From NCBI GenBank assembly GCA_016490735.1, contig JAEMWC010000391.1, positions 403,501 to 467,500 on the forward strand: a stretch of 64,000 nucleotides of DNA. The letters are read 5' to 3'. Below the pieces are notes generated by a model. That model did not search any database, had not been told where the DNA came from, and saw only the letters and a program-made list of their open reading frames with translations. Each line of letters begins with the position of its first letter. The first letter of the stretch is position 1. Positions 20,845 to 32,850 of the stretch are shown here, piece after piece. This DNA comes from Pachyseris speciosa. Its lineage: Eukaryota; Cnidaria; Anthozoa; Scleractinia; Pachyseridae. The position numbers were made by a program, and so were the translations under genes.

Positions 20845-23469
20845 GTGAGTACAACGAAGTTTTTGGTTTTGTTTCTTTGATTTTAAATCCATAGCCTTGC
20901 TTTTAATATATTGAGTATGTTTCAGCTTCGTCTCAACACGACGACGGTTCGAGCGAGCGAACTCAAAATAAGCTTACGTTTTGCTCGCGTATTTATTCGA
21001 ACACAAGTAAATCTAGTTAGCTTGTAAGAATCTGTGTTGATTGAAATACTCAAGTAAATTTTACAGGCAGCAAATTCTCAACAGTGGTTGTAATTGTTTA
21101 TTTCTGACATGATGCGTGGTTGCTATTTTCGCATGTGGCAGAAATGAAATGAACATACCTTGTCAATATCGGGCAGATCGACTTCGCGGATTTCATCAAC
21201 GTTTTTATCTTCCTTCGTAAATGTCCTTTCGTTTCTACTGGTTTTGTGCGCATCATTTCCGTTTGAATGTTATGTTTGAGTGCGAACTGCGAGTGTAGCA
21301 CATGGCTCTTTGAAATCGTATCGTATTCTAATACTGGACCACCATGTTGTGTAGCTGTATATCAGAAGAAACCAAATACGGTTTCGAGGCGTTGAACCGC
21401 TCCCTTACGTTAGCAGTCTTGAACTTAATGTTTACGCTTTCTGTTGGTTTTTTGCTTACTTCTTTGTATAGAATATAGACGCAGTGTTTATGTAGGGTAG
21501 GAGGGCTTGTTTTGATCCGCGATTTACATTGATTAACCATCAACGCGTTTTGATCACAGTGCAAGTGATAATTTACACGATCACAGCTGGGTTAAATATC
21601 TAACTTGTTTAGAAATACAAACTTCGAAGCGAGCGAGCTTTTTTCAAAATTAGCGTATAAGCCGTTTCTCGAAGCAGACATCGAGCGGCCGTTTGGCTGT
21701 GTACGGAGTTGCTCTCGGGCAGAAATTCATTTGACAAATCGGTTTTAGTTCGCTAGCGATTTGGCATGCAATAGCGGTGGGAGTAACTACAGAATACAGG
21801 GTTCGGTGATTATACTGCTCGAATTGCCTATTGTCGGGACCTTTCGATTCGACGGAACGTTTAAGTCCAATAATTTTGCTTCACTTTCTGCAAATTTTAT
21901 TAAACGAAAAATGCTTTTCGTCGGCTTGTAAACGCCGGCATTTTACTCGGCTGACTACAAGACTGGACCTACCATTCCGGATAAGTTTAAACTTGCTTGC
22001 GAATAACAATGCTTTAATAATAGCACTTAACAATTAGTCTTTGAATTCTTTTCATTGCTTCGCTTTCATGCCCCAGTTGAGTGGAAATTGCACAAAGCAA
22101 AGCGAACAGCGTAACGTGTTTACTTTTTCCGCGAGCTTTGAAAACTGCCACTCGCTGTGCAGCTCGTGGTTTGTAGCGTGCCGGGCGTGAGACAAAAAGT
22201 GACAGTAGCACTGTAGTACAAAGTAGGGAGTTGTGTACACCGTGTCGCAAATAGGCGGTCGAAATTATCTCAGCGGTAGAAACCACAGTGGGAGCCTCAC
22301 TCGAGTTCAAAAGGTTGAAAATTTGTTTTGAACCATCATAAAAGATCAAGCATAGTTGAAATAACACACCTCCAAGAAGCAAGCGAGAAGTGCGGCCCTA
22401 AAATTATTTGTTTACATTTCTCTGCTGCAAAACGTAATTGAATTTCTCAATTAGGCCTGGATTTCAGGTTGTTTTGATTAACAAATGTCAAGGCCAGACC
22501 GCCAGGCTGTCCACTAGTTAAATTTTGAAGCATGTTTTTCTGTTAGCTAAACAGTCGATAAGCTATCGATTAACAACTCCGGCGCAAAATATATCCTCTT
22601 ATGGCGGGTTTTCTCTCAAGTCGAGTGACAGACGTAAAGAGCGTTTATTTTTAATCACCCGTATCTTTGAAGAGATTAATGTTTTTACGGAAGGACGCGG
22701 AAATTGCTTTGTACACTGGGCGAATGTCAACTTAAACCATTTTCCATCGTTAATTTTCATCGCTAAATTGCTAATTTTGGAATATATATATCAATATTTG
22801 AATGTTGCTGCGACTGCATTGAACAATAATTTAATGAACACCTTCGCAGCTTGTTTTGCAACATCGAATTAGGCCGTAGGTCAGAATTTTCTTAAGTTAA
22901 AACCTGCAGACAATATCATTTGATTCGCAAGATTACGTGTTTTTCAGCATTGGATTTCATAACCGGAAATAGTTGATTTGCGACTTGCACAGTTGGAATT
23001 CGCTTTCTCTCAGGAAATAAAGTGTCGTGTCAAATATGACGCAGGCACGTAATCCGATAGAGTGATCCCCACCAACTAAATGCTGATATTGTGTGGAAAA
23101 TACGCTTTTTGAGTATAAAGTTTGGAAATTCGTCTCGTTTGTACTAATCACCGATCGAAGAAACAGTTTTTTGGGTAGGAAATGTAAACAAAGGAAACCG
23201 TACACCGACGGATTTGCCATAAAAACGGCAAACGTATATTGGCTTATGAGAAGGGTTGGATTACTTGGAGATACTTGCGACGGGAATCAAACAGAATTTA
23301 TATACGATTTTGTTTGTTTTATAGCTAAGATTTTCGTGCGATGTTTTTTTAATCATGTAAAAACACGAAAGTCATTATTTTTCTGAAATTTCCAGTTGGT
23401 TAAGCAGTACACATAAAGTGGATACACTAATACACCAACCCAAGCAAAAACCACCTTCATTGTACAATC
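20845..23469. other. No gene recognised; possible first intron
   Basis: No exon was found. Several frames of 60-120 codons on both strands have no recognisable domain; the longest, on the - strand at 22014-22382, looks accidental. Confidence 0.35.
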
Positions 23470-24460
23470 AACGTGGTAGAACTGAGCACCTCACAGCTTG
23501 AATTACATTTTAGGATTTCTTCATCCAACACAATTCAGGAGATGAGTTTCTCCAAGGTTTTGAGCCTGGAACGTGCGGAAAATAGGCAACATTTTCAACT
23601 TAAAAAATTGCTGTTGGTAGCACATCTGAAGTCCACCAACTTCCTATTTCCTTTAAGTGTAAACTACCAAATTTGGTCGGATTGCTCCCAGGATCAGCAC
23701 CACAAGAATGTTCTCTTTGACGTCCTTCCTTTGCAACATATATTATATTGCACTTTCCAAATTCAATTATTTGAATTGCATAACAACCAATACCACAGGA
23801 AAGGACTGCTCGCTAGCTTTCATTTTCAAGTGGTTTCACTTAGTCATTTACACATTCACTTTTGTATTATTGCTGACAACAAACTAAGCAAGAACTAGCT
23901 TTGGCATAAAAGCTCATAAAGTAGTCACTGACTTTATGTACTGAGTCATGATCTGCTCAGAAATACTTTATTTTCTTTATCACACTGAAGGATTTCATGC
24001 ACAGACAAAAAATCTGGGAACCATCTTTTGCAGAGCAATAAACAGCTTCAGAGAAGAGGACTGCTAAATAGCACTGAACCACCCACTGTTGAATGGCCAC
24101 ACTTGATGGACATCGTGAGTGTATTTATGTTAGAGCCAACAAATCTGCATATTTAACAGCTCTAGATTAAATTTCTACTCAATAGTTTTCATTTGATTCC
24201 CCACTGACCCAGTGGCTCGAAAAGTCGGAACCACCTTATGGAAACAGTAAGCAGTATGCTTAAAGGAAAAACTCATGATAGTAGTTTCTATTTGAATGGT
24301 CACACTTAATCCACAGACTCGTCAAAAGTAGAATCACCTTAGAGCACTAAATACCGCTGGTGGAAGCTTTTCTCTGTGTGACTCAAAACTATAAGAGCTG
24401 CAAAGTCACAGTTTGTGACAGACCACTTTCACGGTTTCACTCAAGGTTGGAAGGACAATA
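23470..24460. repeat. Probable degenerate tandem repeat array
   Basis: Phrases such as aaggatttcatgcacagac, gaatggccacacttgatgga, gaatggtcacacttaatcca and ggaaccatc/ggaaccacc/gaatcacc recur loosely every 100-250 bp. A related unit occurs at about 44075-44130 (ggctttcatattatgctcac, aggatttcatccacacactg). I recall similar arrays from coral genomes. The boundaries are rough. Confidence 0.4.
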
Positions 24461-26437
24461 CATGTTATGTTATGGTTTTGTTTTTTATACAAGTGTCAGC
24501 TGTTAACTATATCCTATATGGCATGTTGTTCGGGCGACTTTCGGTCTGATTACACGAGATTTTAAAAGCTAAACCAACATATTTGGAACTGCATTGAAAG
24601 TGTTTTCCTGTCGTTTTTCCCATATATAAAATGGAGAGTTGTGTGTCGAAACAGTGAGTAAAGCGTTTTAAGCAGACATCAGTTCATTGTTTAAGAGCGC
24701 TCATCTACGTCAGTTGAATCTCATAAAGATCATGTTCTCATTGTTAAAAGCTTTTTCAGTGAATCAAGCTCCTTTTTAACATAATGAGCGGCACTGCATG
24801 CGTTGTACTCCGTTACATCTCATTTTGACTTTTGGAAAGTCTAATCATTTAGCTTTATTTTTTGCCGATTTTGCAAGGAACTTTGGATCATCCAAAGTAT
24901 AGAAGTTACATCCATGTATTCCCTTTTCAGTCAGCTTACGTAGATTGTAGCTTTTTCATGTTCAGACTTCAGATTTACCGTTTTAATGTTACTCAGTTGT
25001 TTATATATTGCAGGCGCGATGAAAATAATTGATTTTCGAAGAAAACGTGATCCTAGGCCTTGCAGTAAAGTTATGTAGCAAAAGAGATTACGTAATAATA
25101 AAGCCTATTTTGGGTTAGAAAGTAAGAAGAAAGAAGATTCTATAACTGAACGCAGTTGTAAAGAAGACAGTTAAGAAAATTTATACAACTAATTTCATTG
25201 AGTGAGGTTTCTCACGTTCCCTAACCATTTTGTGCCCTTTCCAAGGTACATTAGCGACCTTCATATCGGACTACGAGTAAGTACTACTTTTCAATTCCTA
25301 GTCGCAAGCTTAGATTATAATGCATGACACCAACTCTAGTTCCTAGAGCCTCATTCTATTCTGTTTAACAACACTGAGGAGCGAGGCCTCTGACTGAGAA
25401 CGCAGCCGTTTTGAAATTTGAAAGTCGTAGTCGTACTCAATCTCGTACACGTAGTTTGATCTGAAGGTCGCTATTGACCTTAATGCAAGCTAACACAATT
25501 TGATCCTGTTGATGTGAAAGTAAATGTGAAATAGCAGAGAATTTTCCGGTTCCTGTTTCCAAATTTACCGTTGTCTTTCCGAAAACGCCTACCACGGTGG
25601 CCTGTTTTTGCGCTCTTAGGAACATTATTGTCGTAAAACTAAAGGCGTTTTTTTCTCCAAAATTTGATATGAAATTTTAAGATAGAAATTTACAGGTAAA
25701 TGCAATTAAAAGCCAGTATTTCAGGCGGTTTTTAGAAGAGCCTTTGAAACAGATCCTCTTTTACCGGTCTTGAAGGTTAAGGGATTAGGTAACTTATTTT
25801 TCAACTCCACGCTAAGAAAGTGTTAAAATGTCACTTGTTAAGCAGTCAAGGAAGAAAGGCCTGTATTAATAAGGCGAGAACAATAACTAAGAGCGTGGTG
25901 TTTCGCTTGGACAACATCACAGGCAAAGTCGTTTCAAGTGATCACAACAAACGATGGCATCTATTTTGTTCCGCTAAGTCTTCAGCCTTTGATTCCAATC
26001 AAAATTACGTCTGGTGCCAGTATACAATGCAAATGATAACCTCTTGGCCTTTTTTGGATCTCCGTCAATTCATCAGTGCAATTTGAACAGGTACGGTGAC
26101 TCGAGAGCTGTTGGTAATTATAGAATTAAGAAGGAAATAATAGTTCATTTATTTTCCAACTGTGCATAGTAATACATTTTTGTAAAAACCACATTAACGA
26201 ATCCGCTGTTGGACAAAAAAAACTCTCTCTGGGGCTTAAAATTGAATTCAACGTTTTGCCAGAAACATCGTGGCGCGTTTGACACTGTTCTTGCTACTTG
26301 CCTAGGCTTGTCAGATATTAATGAATTGTCTTAGATCACAAAGTCCCTAAAAACAGATGTACGTCTTTCCTTGGCAAAGTGATTGGCAGAGGTCCCACGC
26401 GATAGTAGCAAGCGTAAAGAGGTGACAGCATTAGACA
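24461..26437. other. No gene recognised upstream of the receptor exon
   Basis: No domain-bearing exon, RNA or transposon end was found. If the exon at 26495 is the true first exon, the promoter lies in the last few hundred bases. I saw no clear TATA box. Confidence 0.35.
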
Positions 26438-26494
26438 TTGCGTACTTTCGCTTCGATCGACCTCCACACAGCATCGCACTCAGCAAAACCCGAA

Positions 26495-26587
26495 ATGTTT
26501 CTTGAACGGTTTGGATTTCTTTACTTTACCGTTACGTTGTTGTGGACTCTATCATCGTGTTTTGAGGTCGCTGGACCTAAAGAAAAG
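26495..26587 (+). CDS. TNF-receptor-like gene, exon 1 (signal peptide)
   Basis: ATG at 26495 gives MFLERFGFLYFTVTLLWTLS then SCFEVAGPKEK: a hydrophobic signal peptide with a plausible cleavage site near SSCFEVA. The exon is 93 nt (31 codons) and ends in phase 0 at a donor (AAAAG then gtttgt). Exon 2 at 29812 starts in phase 0, so they join cleanly. An in-frame ATG at 26438 exists, but starting there would bury the hydrophobic segment, so 26495 is preferred. The candidate exon at 20788 is an alternative start. Confidence 0.6.
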
Positions 26588-26599
26588 GTTTGTGTTGAC

Positions 26600-27610
26600 A
26601 GCTTATTATTTCCTACACGCTGTACAATTGTAACCTTGAGCAAAACATGCTAACAATACGCAATCGCCAAGGCTGAATGGCCATCTAATCCTCGTGTTCC
26701 TTACGTTTAGTTCGTTTGAGAAAGGTGAAACGTTTCGAAAACTTTTGTTATTTCGAACGTCTGTCTCTAGAACCACATTGGTGTGGTTTATTATTCAAAT
26801 CTCCCTTCGCGAAAGTTATGGGGACTTCGACCTTCAGTTAGTTATAGCACCAGAAGGTTTCCTCGTGCTTTAGGATACATACATGTGTGAGTGGTCTTGA
26901 CAGACTAGAAAGGCTAACCGCGTTGTCTTCAGGAAAATGTAGACACTATACTGAGCTTAAACGGAACCAAAATGCGCATTTTACGGTCTCGATGGAGTTC
27001 ACTTTATATGCGAATGTTTTGGCGCTTTCTATATTTCGTGCCAACAAAGACATGGAAGTTTATCTGCGACAAGGAAGTTTATCTGCGACAGGTTCATTTT
27101 GCAGTGTTTATCAGACTAAACGAAGACGTTTCTTCAAGGACTTCGCAGGAACCTTTTTAAGTGTCAAAATTTTCGTTTTCAAATTTTTTTTTGGATCTCC
27201 TTGTTCTAAAACCGTAACTCATATCAATGTAAGAACAATGGCGTTTGTTGTATCAAAGCGTTAGTCTTGTACTAGGCATTTAGTTTGGCGTTTTACCTTA
27301 CCAGTTACAATTGGCTTGACTTTTCTCTAATGCAAGAAAATGTAAGCAGAATTCGAACGCCACGCCGTTACAGATTTTCGCGGTGTGTGACTTCATGTAT
27401 TTCTTAGGTATTTAGCAAGCTTAGCGTCTAGCCAAAAAGACCATAAGTAAAATTCACAAGGTGATATCCCTTCCATCGTTAGCATGCGAAACACATATTG
27501 CTGAAACGTGATTCCTTTATATAGGGCATGAAATTTCATTGTTCTCAGTGTTAGGAACGTGAGCAGGCTCGTGAAACTTAAGATCTCCGCTTCCAAAACA
27601 CCACGAGGAT
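26600..27610. other. Intron 1, left part: nothing recognised
   Basis: No repeat end or exon was recognised. A 15-bp direct repeat of gacaaggaagtttatctgcg type lies near 27050-27090. Confidence 0.35.
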
Positions 27611-27615
27611 AATAG

Positions 27616-27939
27616 ACATGTCATCGGCTTCCCGGTGGGGTCGACCCCCGGGCCCACCAGGGAGATATGTGGGGGAATACAAGGAGATGGATGGGATTCT
27701 TTGCCCGAGGGTAGGGGAAATCTTGACATTGTTTTACGATCAAAGATTAAAGGGTGGGGGAATTCACAAGTTTGAAAAGGATGTTACAGGGATTTTCAGC
27801 TGAGAGACACCTCACTCAGGGGACTTTGTCTTGAGAGATTCCCCACCCCCGGGGTATTCTTCAAGTTTGCTTCACTGATTTTACAATCCCCTGCATGGTT
27901 AGCCCGGGGTCGACCCCACGGGGAAGCCGATGACATGTG
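27616..27939. mobile_element. MITE with about 38-bp terminal inverted repeats
   Basis: The left end, acatgtcatcggcttccc then ggtggggtcgacccccgggc, matches the reverse complement of the right end at 27903-27938 with two or three changes. Length is about 320 bp. There is no coding capacity. No target duplication was obvious. The superfamily was not assigned. Confidence 0.8.
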
Positions 27940-28602
27940 CATAACGCATGGATACTGAGAAAATAATGACGGTTTCAAGACACAACTGGAAATTTCAGAA
28001 TGTATTTTTTTACAATTCGAAAACGGAAATACTCGTTTCTTTATATCTAAGATTTCTTTTTCTCTCCCAAAATTCGCCCAAAAATAATCCACCGCGTAAA
28101 CAAATTGGAAAAAGTCAAGCCGGTTGTTACAAAAACCGCTATTTAATCGACAGAGAAGGAATGAGCCACAGTAGGTTGCAACCAATTTGAACTAATATAA
28201 ATTAGACTTTTTGACGTTATGTCATAACCTGTGTGTTGGGTCTACAAGGGCCATAAGGACAAATACGTTGCCGATTAATTTGGCCATTGTTTCCCGACTG
28301 CCATGGATTGATTCAAGTGTCCATAACTGAAATCCCAAAGTGCAACTGCTGCATGACACGTAAAAGTTCATCTACAAATTCAGTATGTAGTAACGAAGGA
28401 TATGACTCAAGGTTTCAGTTAGGGAGAAGTGTTATTTTAATGTCATTAATAGTGCCATACTTTTCTGTATATTGTTTTTTATGTCTTGAAGGGCGCTGAA
28501 ACGTTAGGACATTTTGAGGATGGGTTGTTTCATAACACCCGTTATTGTCCTATTTCTGCTGTCACAAAACCTTCGCTTGAAGGGTCGTACCAAGATGTAC
28601 AT

Positions 28603-28944
28603 TAGGGAGTTTAAGCAAAGACTACGGCAATGCCAACGAAAACGTCATTTAAACTTTTTTACCATCCAATAATTAAATTGGTAGGAACGACCTTGAAGTT
28701 AGAAAGAGAATATGCTCACAAGAATGTTCAATCTAGAAGCATAGGTGGGCTTTTTCTGACAAAAAAACATTTCGCCGTCAAGCAATCACGGCCTCCACAA
28801 AACCTTGAATATGGTCATTTCACGTACAGAAGCACAGGACTGAAATAAAAATGTACCAAATTTCCCAATGCACGTGCAAATCCATTGTACTTGCTCATCT
28901 CGTTTTGTGGCGTTCACGTTGCCATTGCCCTAGTCGTTGCTTAG
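28603..28944 (-). mobile_element. MITE copy related to the one at 32851
   Basis: It begins TA-GGGAGTTTAAGCAA and ends around tagtcgttgcttag. The interior matches 32853-33218 in reverse orientation (ggtcatttcacgt, aaaatgtaccaaa, gcacgtgc, gttttgtggcgttc). The right terminus is diverged or cut by another repeat that starts with gttcaaacgtcgaac near 28951. Confidence 0.75.
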
Positions 28945-29090
28945 GCCAGGTTCAAACGTCGAACTTTACATGTGCCGAACACTACCCATTTGAGTAGACT
29001 CAAATTATTAAGTTCGACAGTTGATTCAGACGTCGAACCTAACGGCGTCGAACTTAAATTGGTATTCACACAAAACCTTTGAGGTGGGCG
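28945..29090. repeat. Dispersed repeat with recurring cgtcgaac units
   Basis: cgtcgaac appears at about 28957, 29031 and 29045, with related tgccgaac and gttcgaca. This looks like a short transposon remnant abutting the MITE on its left. Boundaries are uncertain. Confidence 0.4.
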
Positions 29091-29325
29091 GTTCTTGTTT
29101 GAAACTCTGATTTTATGCTCCCCGCTCATACGCTACAAATAACGTGGTAATACGAAGGAAAAGACCAGAAAGACAAAACAACTAAAGAGAAAGTGGCAAC
29201 GAATCCTTAGAAGAAACCATATGACTTATAAAGAATGAGGCTTACTCATTACAATGCTGTTAAATAAATCAAGAGATTTCATTTGGAGCAATTATTGTAT
29301 TTAAGCCTCATTGATACGTGAAAAT

Positions 29326-29580
29326 GGGAGTAGGGATGGCGCAGTGGTGAGGGCACTCGCCTTCCACCAATGTGGCCCGGGTTCGATTCCGGACTCGGCG
29401 TCATATGTGGGTTGAGTTTGTTGTTGGTTCTCTCCTCTGCTCCGAGAGGTTTTTCTCCGGGTTCTCCGGTTTTCCCTCTCCACAAAAACCAACATTTCCA
29501 AATTCCAATTTCATCTGCTTGTAAAGCGCATTTGATCATATACACATGGAAAATGCGCTATATAAGTTCTAAATTATTAT
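29326..29580 (+). mobile_element. tRNA-derived SINE
   Basis: A polymerase III promoter is visible: A box ATGGCGCAGTGG (29336-29347) and B box GGTTCGATTCC (29380-29390), 33 bases apart as in tRNA genes. A non-tRNA body follows (cgagaggtttttctccgggt, ccggttttccc) and it ends in an AT-rich tail (aaattattattaattatta). It lies in the sense orientation in intron 1 of the receptor gene, just before exon 2. The 3'-most tgcgctatataag is shared with many SINE tails. Confidence 0.85.
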
Positions 29581-29811
29581 TAATTATTAATGTTATGCAG
29601 TGGACCTTTGTGAAATTCATTGCGGCAATAAAAAAATATGATAGTGATATGATATGATATGATAGCGATGATAGTTGTAATATTTGTAACATTAATATTG
29701 CTGGTACCCTTGTAATTTAGCTATTGACTACGAGAAGGGTTGTTCATTTACCCTGGCTGGCTGTTCCTTTGCTCTTTGTTTTTTCGCTGATTCGCTCTTT
29801 TTCTTTTGCAG

Positions 29812-30133
29812 AGTATTTACGCAGTCACTTGCCCTGAAGGAACATTTATTTCAAAATCTTCGGGCTTAACTTGTAAAAAATGCCCAAATGGCACATATTC
29901 GAACACTGTAAATACTACAAAATGCCTCCAATGCGACGAATGCCGCGGAAAAACATAACCTCGTCACACAGGCTTGCAATCTCACATCGAACACTGTATG
30001 CAAGTGTGAGCCCGGTTACTATTTTTATGATAAAGTCTTGTTCTGCTTGAAGTGCAAGGCATGTAGGAAGGGAAGTGGGGTCAAAAGTAACTGCACCTCC
30101 AACAGTAACACCGTCTGCCAGACTTGCCTGAAG
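29812..30133 (+). CDS. TNF-receptor-like gene, exon 2 (cysteine-rich domains, frameshifted)
   Basis: A good acceptor (ttcttttgcag) precedes 29812 and a donor (AAG then gtaaga) follows 30133. Translation gives VTCPEGTFISKSSGLTCKKC, then PNGTYSNTVNTTKCLQCDEC. At about 29955 a run of five A shifts the frame; in the next frame it continues HNLVTQACNLTSNTVC, KCEPGYYFYDKVLFCLKC and KACRKGSGVKSNCTSNSNT. These are ligand-binding cysteine-rich repeats of the TNF-receptor superfamily, with C-x-P-G and C-x2-C-x2-C patterns. The exon is 322 nt: one base more than a multiple of three, so one extra base breaks the frame while both ends fit phase 0. Homopolymer error, polymorphism or true loss of function are all possible. 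Confidence 0.85.
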
Positions 30134-30947
30134 GTAAGAAAACTATGAAGTACTTGTGAGTGTGGATGTTAATGTAACTTTTTTCCCCGAAAATGTCCAT
30201 CCCAGGAAAATGAAAAGCAAACGGCACAACGTGAAAGTAATTCTAAGCCAGCTCTTATTGGAATTTTGAAGTTATCTTGAGCGATCTTTACTCATACACA
30301 TACTATTGTTAAGACAACGTGTCACAAGAAATGAAAGAAAATTTAGTAATCAAAGTCACGCTGGAATATAGCATGGCTTATCAAGTCGGATGGGAACAGA
30401 TACATCATAGAAACGTTACTGTGCTAACTAGAAGTGGAATATAAAGTACGGTTTACACAACGAATGGGTCAAATGTTATATATCATTGTTGTGGCTCAAT
30501 TTTATCCTTGGTTTAAATTTGTTCTCCGTTTGCTTTAAACTAATTATCATACATTACCACAAATTACCATACCCAAAAACAAAGGGGAAAAAAGTTAAAA
30601 CCAAGGATTAATTGAACCACAGCATATATCATGGTAAATGGTATGGTACATTCAACACTTTAGATTCGCCTTGTAAAGCAAATAACTTGTACTTGTGCTG
30701 CAACCTAATGTCTCTGACTCGCGTTAATTGTAAAACGACAACATACGGCCCCAATGTCAATATGTCCCTTCTCCCCACTGTTTCCCATACTTTCTCATAC
30801 TTTCCCGTGGTACAAGCTAGGAGAGTTTGACACTGTCTTTCTAATTTCGATGACTATGCCTTTTTTCCTCATTAACTGCACGTGTACTGTTGTCAATTAG
30901 ACTCCAAATATTAAACTGGTGGTTCTGCCATTTTTGTTCTTTTATAG
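30134..30947. other. Intron 2: nothing recognised
   Basis: About 0.8 kb between exons 2 and 3 with canonical gt...ag ends. An inverted pair gaatataa-gtacggtttaca / catggtaaatggtatggtac is weak and not assigned. Confidence 0.5.
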
Positions 30948-31182
30948 GGTATAACGTATTCCAATACAAAAGATTTGACAAGTTGCAAACCGTGCACGAA
31001 GTGTCGGAGAGGTGACACTATCAGACAAGAATGCACGAGAAAAAACGACAGTGTGTGTGAAAGGGAAAGTAATGATTCAAAGGTTAAGGCAATACCGGTC
31101 TTCAGCAATTCTCCAACAATGCCAACGAGGTCTAAGTCACCCCTACCATCTAAAAATAGAAGTTGGGTGACATCGACAACAG
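30948..31182 (+). CDS. TNF-receptor-like gene, exon 3 (last cysteine-rich part and stalk)
   Basis: The acceptor ttttatag precedes 30948. Phase 0 reading gives GITYSNTKDLTSCKPCTKCR, RGDTIRQECTRKNDSVCERE, then a Ser/Thr/Pro-rich stalk (SNSPTMPTRSKSPLPSK). The cysteines fit the end of a TNF-receptor cysteine-rich domain, and the stalk is typical of the segment before the membrane. The proposed donor is ACAACAG then gtattt, ending in phase 1. An earlier donor at about 31130 (gtctaag) would also be frame-compatible with a different start of exon 4. Confidence 0.82.
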
Positions 31183-31241
31183 GTATTTCAAAAGAATGTT
31201 GTGAATTCTACCATAGTCATTCTTACTAAGCGTGTCCAACC

Positions 31242-31527
31242 TTGTCTCCCGATAGCAAATGTACACAGTCTATAATTGTAATTCTACCCACGGCAGTTAA
31301 TGTAGAGGGTTAGCTTTTTGTTGAGGTTTGATGATCGATTTCCATTTACTTTCTAAAATTATTTTTTAGCGAGTAATTATACAGGCTTACTACAGGGCGT
31401 AGAATCAGCGCATGAATTATATTATGTTTAAAAATTGATGTTTGTTCAACCAGCCACGTGGTGGTCTAGTGGTTAGTGGGTAGAATTATAATTGTAGACT
31501 GTGTACATTTGCTATCGGGAGATTGGA
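31242..31527. mobile_element. Inverted-repeat element in intron 3
   Basis: The arm gatagcaaatgtacacagtc then tataattgtaattctaccca at 31247-31290 recurs inverted at 31478-31522 with minor changes. Spacer about 190 bp. A tRNA-like phrase, gtggtctagtggttag, lies just inside the right arm (31459-31475) but no full tRNA folds. It is probably a MITE or hairpin element. Confidence 0.75.
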
Positions 31528-32131
31528 TTGGCGTGTCTACTGTGTTATCACAAAGGAGACCTTAGATCGTCCGTGAATAAGGAGATAATTCACGCAAATT
31601 GTGAACACTGTAATGGCATAGGTCCTGCACAGTTCCCCTGTGGCCCGATTACCGCAGAATAACCTAGACTAGTAGAGATATTCTTGTGGTTACAAGACTG
31701 ACCACAAAATACGACTTAAAACGTGGAACACTCTTGATGGTAAATGGTATGTTAATACTGAGTTGGCTATGGTGGTTCATATTTGTTTATAAATAAGACA
31801 AAAATGAGAGACGAATCTCAAAGAACTGTCCTGCTGACAAAATGTTCAGTGGTTTTTATGCGGCTGGAGGTTTCATTTTGATGACGATTACACGAGCTAC
31901 GTCGCGGCAATTTGAATGTTTTGGTGTCGAAGCTGTGCTGAAATTAAAACCTCGCGCCAAGTGGTTTTCCCAAAGGATCAGGAAAAAGCAACATAAAGTT
32001 AGCCTAGTTTCTTCAAGTTGACACTGAACTGATTCCATCCTACCGGACTCGTTAGCTAAAGACTCGGAAAAGTATTAGAGGTACTTTGAGCAGATTAGTA
32101 TTTGGTTGACTGCATTTGTGATTCATTTCAG
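31528..32131. other. Intron 3, right part: nothing recognised
   Basis: No exon or repeat was identified apart from normal intron sequence leading to the acceptor tgattcatttcag. Confidence 0.45.
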
Positions 32132-32166
32132 CAAATCGACGAACCCCAAACAGCGTGCGAGGACAG

Positions 32167-32303
32167 CTGGTCAATTACAAGACCGTAGTTTAATCATCGC
32201 CCTCGGGGTGCTACTGTTCCTGTTTGTCGTGGTTTCAACCGCTTTCATCGTTGTGGTCTGTCGCTGTACCAGGAGGCGCCGCGCCAAGAGTTTGCCAAAA
32301 GCG
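32167..32303 (+). CDS. TNF-receptor-like gene, exon 4 (transmembrane segment)
   Basis: The frame reads LQDRSLIIALGVLLFLFVVV then STAFIVVVCRCTRRRRAKSL: a hydrophobic helix of about 25 residues followed by a basic stop-transfer stretch, so a single-pass type I membrane protein. The donor GCG then gtgaga at 32304 ends in phase 0. The start is uncertain: 32167 (after ggacag) fits the phase-1 end of exon 3. The acceptor with the better pyrimidine tract ends at 32131 and would need a phase-2 donor, such as the one near 31130. Confidence 0.78.
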
Positions 32304-32850
32304 GTGAGACAATACATTCATACTTTATTAAGTATTCCCAAACAGGGCTCAAGGCTGTGCTCTAAGACTGTGCTCTAAGGTTTTTTGAGCCTGTGAACCT
32401 TTGAAATTCAAGGTGCCCAGCATAGTAAAGTTTGTGCAAAAACTAAGATTTCTTTATCGCCGAAAGGCAAAAGTAACTCGGCAGGGGCCACTGGGCGCTG
32501 CTAGAGCACAGCCCTGCGGTTTTTCAGTACTTACTCACAATCTCAATGAAGTGAAATACCAATAAAAAATCTAAAATTGATAACTATTAAAATATAAGAG
32601 AAAAATTCGTATTCAATCCAGATAAAGTGAATGATGACTAAGAATCAAAAGGTCGATAAATACTAATACGTTTGCTGAACTGGTTATCTACAATCTTGGA
32701 CATAACTGTTGAGAAAATTGAGCTTAGAAGCCTTTGTACGTGCAAAAAGTGATCGACTGAGTTTGAAAAGCCACCCCCCTCCCCGCAATTCAATGTTGTC
32801 TCCGCCTCCTAACCGTTTCCCTGACAATGGCGGCTTCCCAACTTTGACAT
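32304..32850. other. Intron 4, left part: nothing recognised
   Basis: No exon or repeat end was supported in this stretch. Confidence 0.4.

Noticed and set aside
22014..22382. 122-codon - strand frame with hydrophobic start
   Set aside because: No donor site in a useful phase, no recognised domain, and the region looks like a dispersed repeat.
31455..31480. tRNA-like phrase gtggtctagtggttagtg
   Set aside because: No complete cloverleaf or B box follows; it lies at the edge of an inverted-repeat element.
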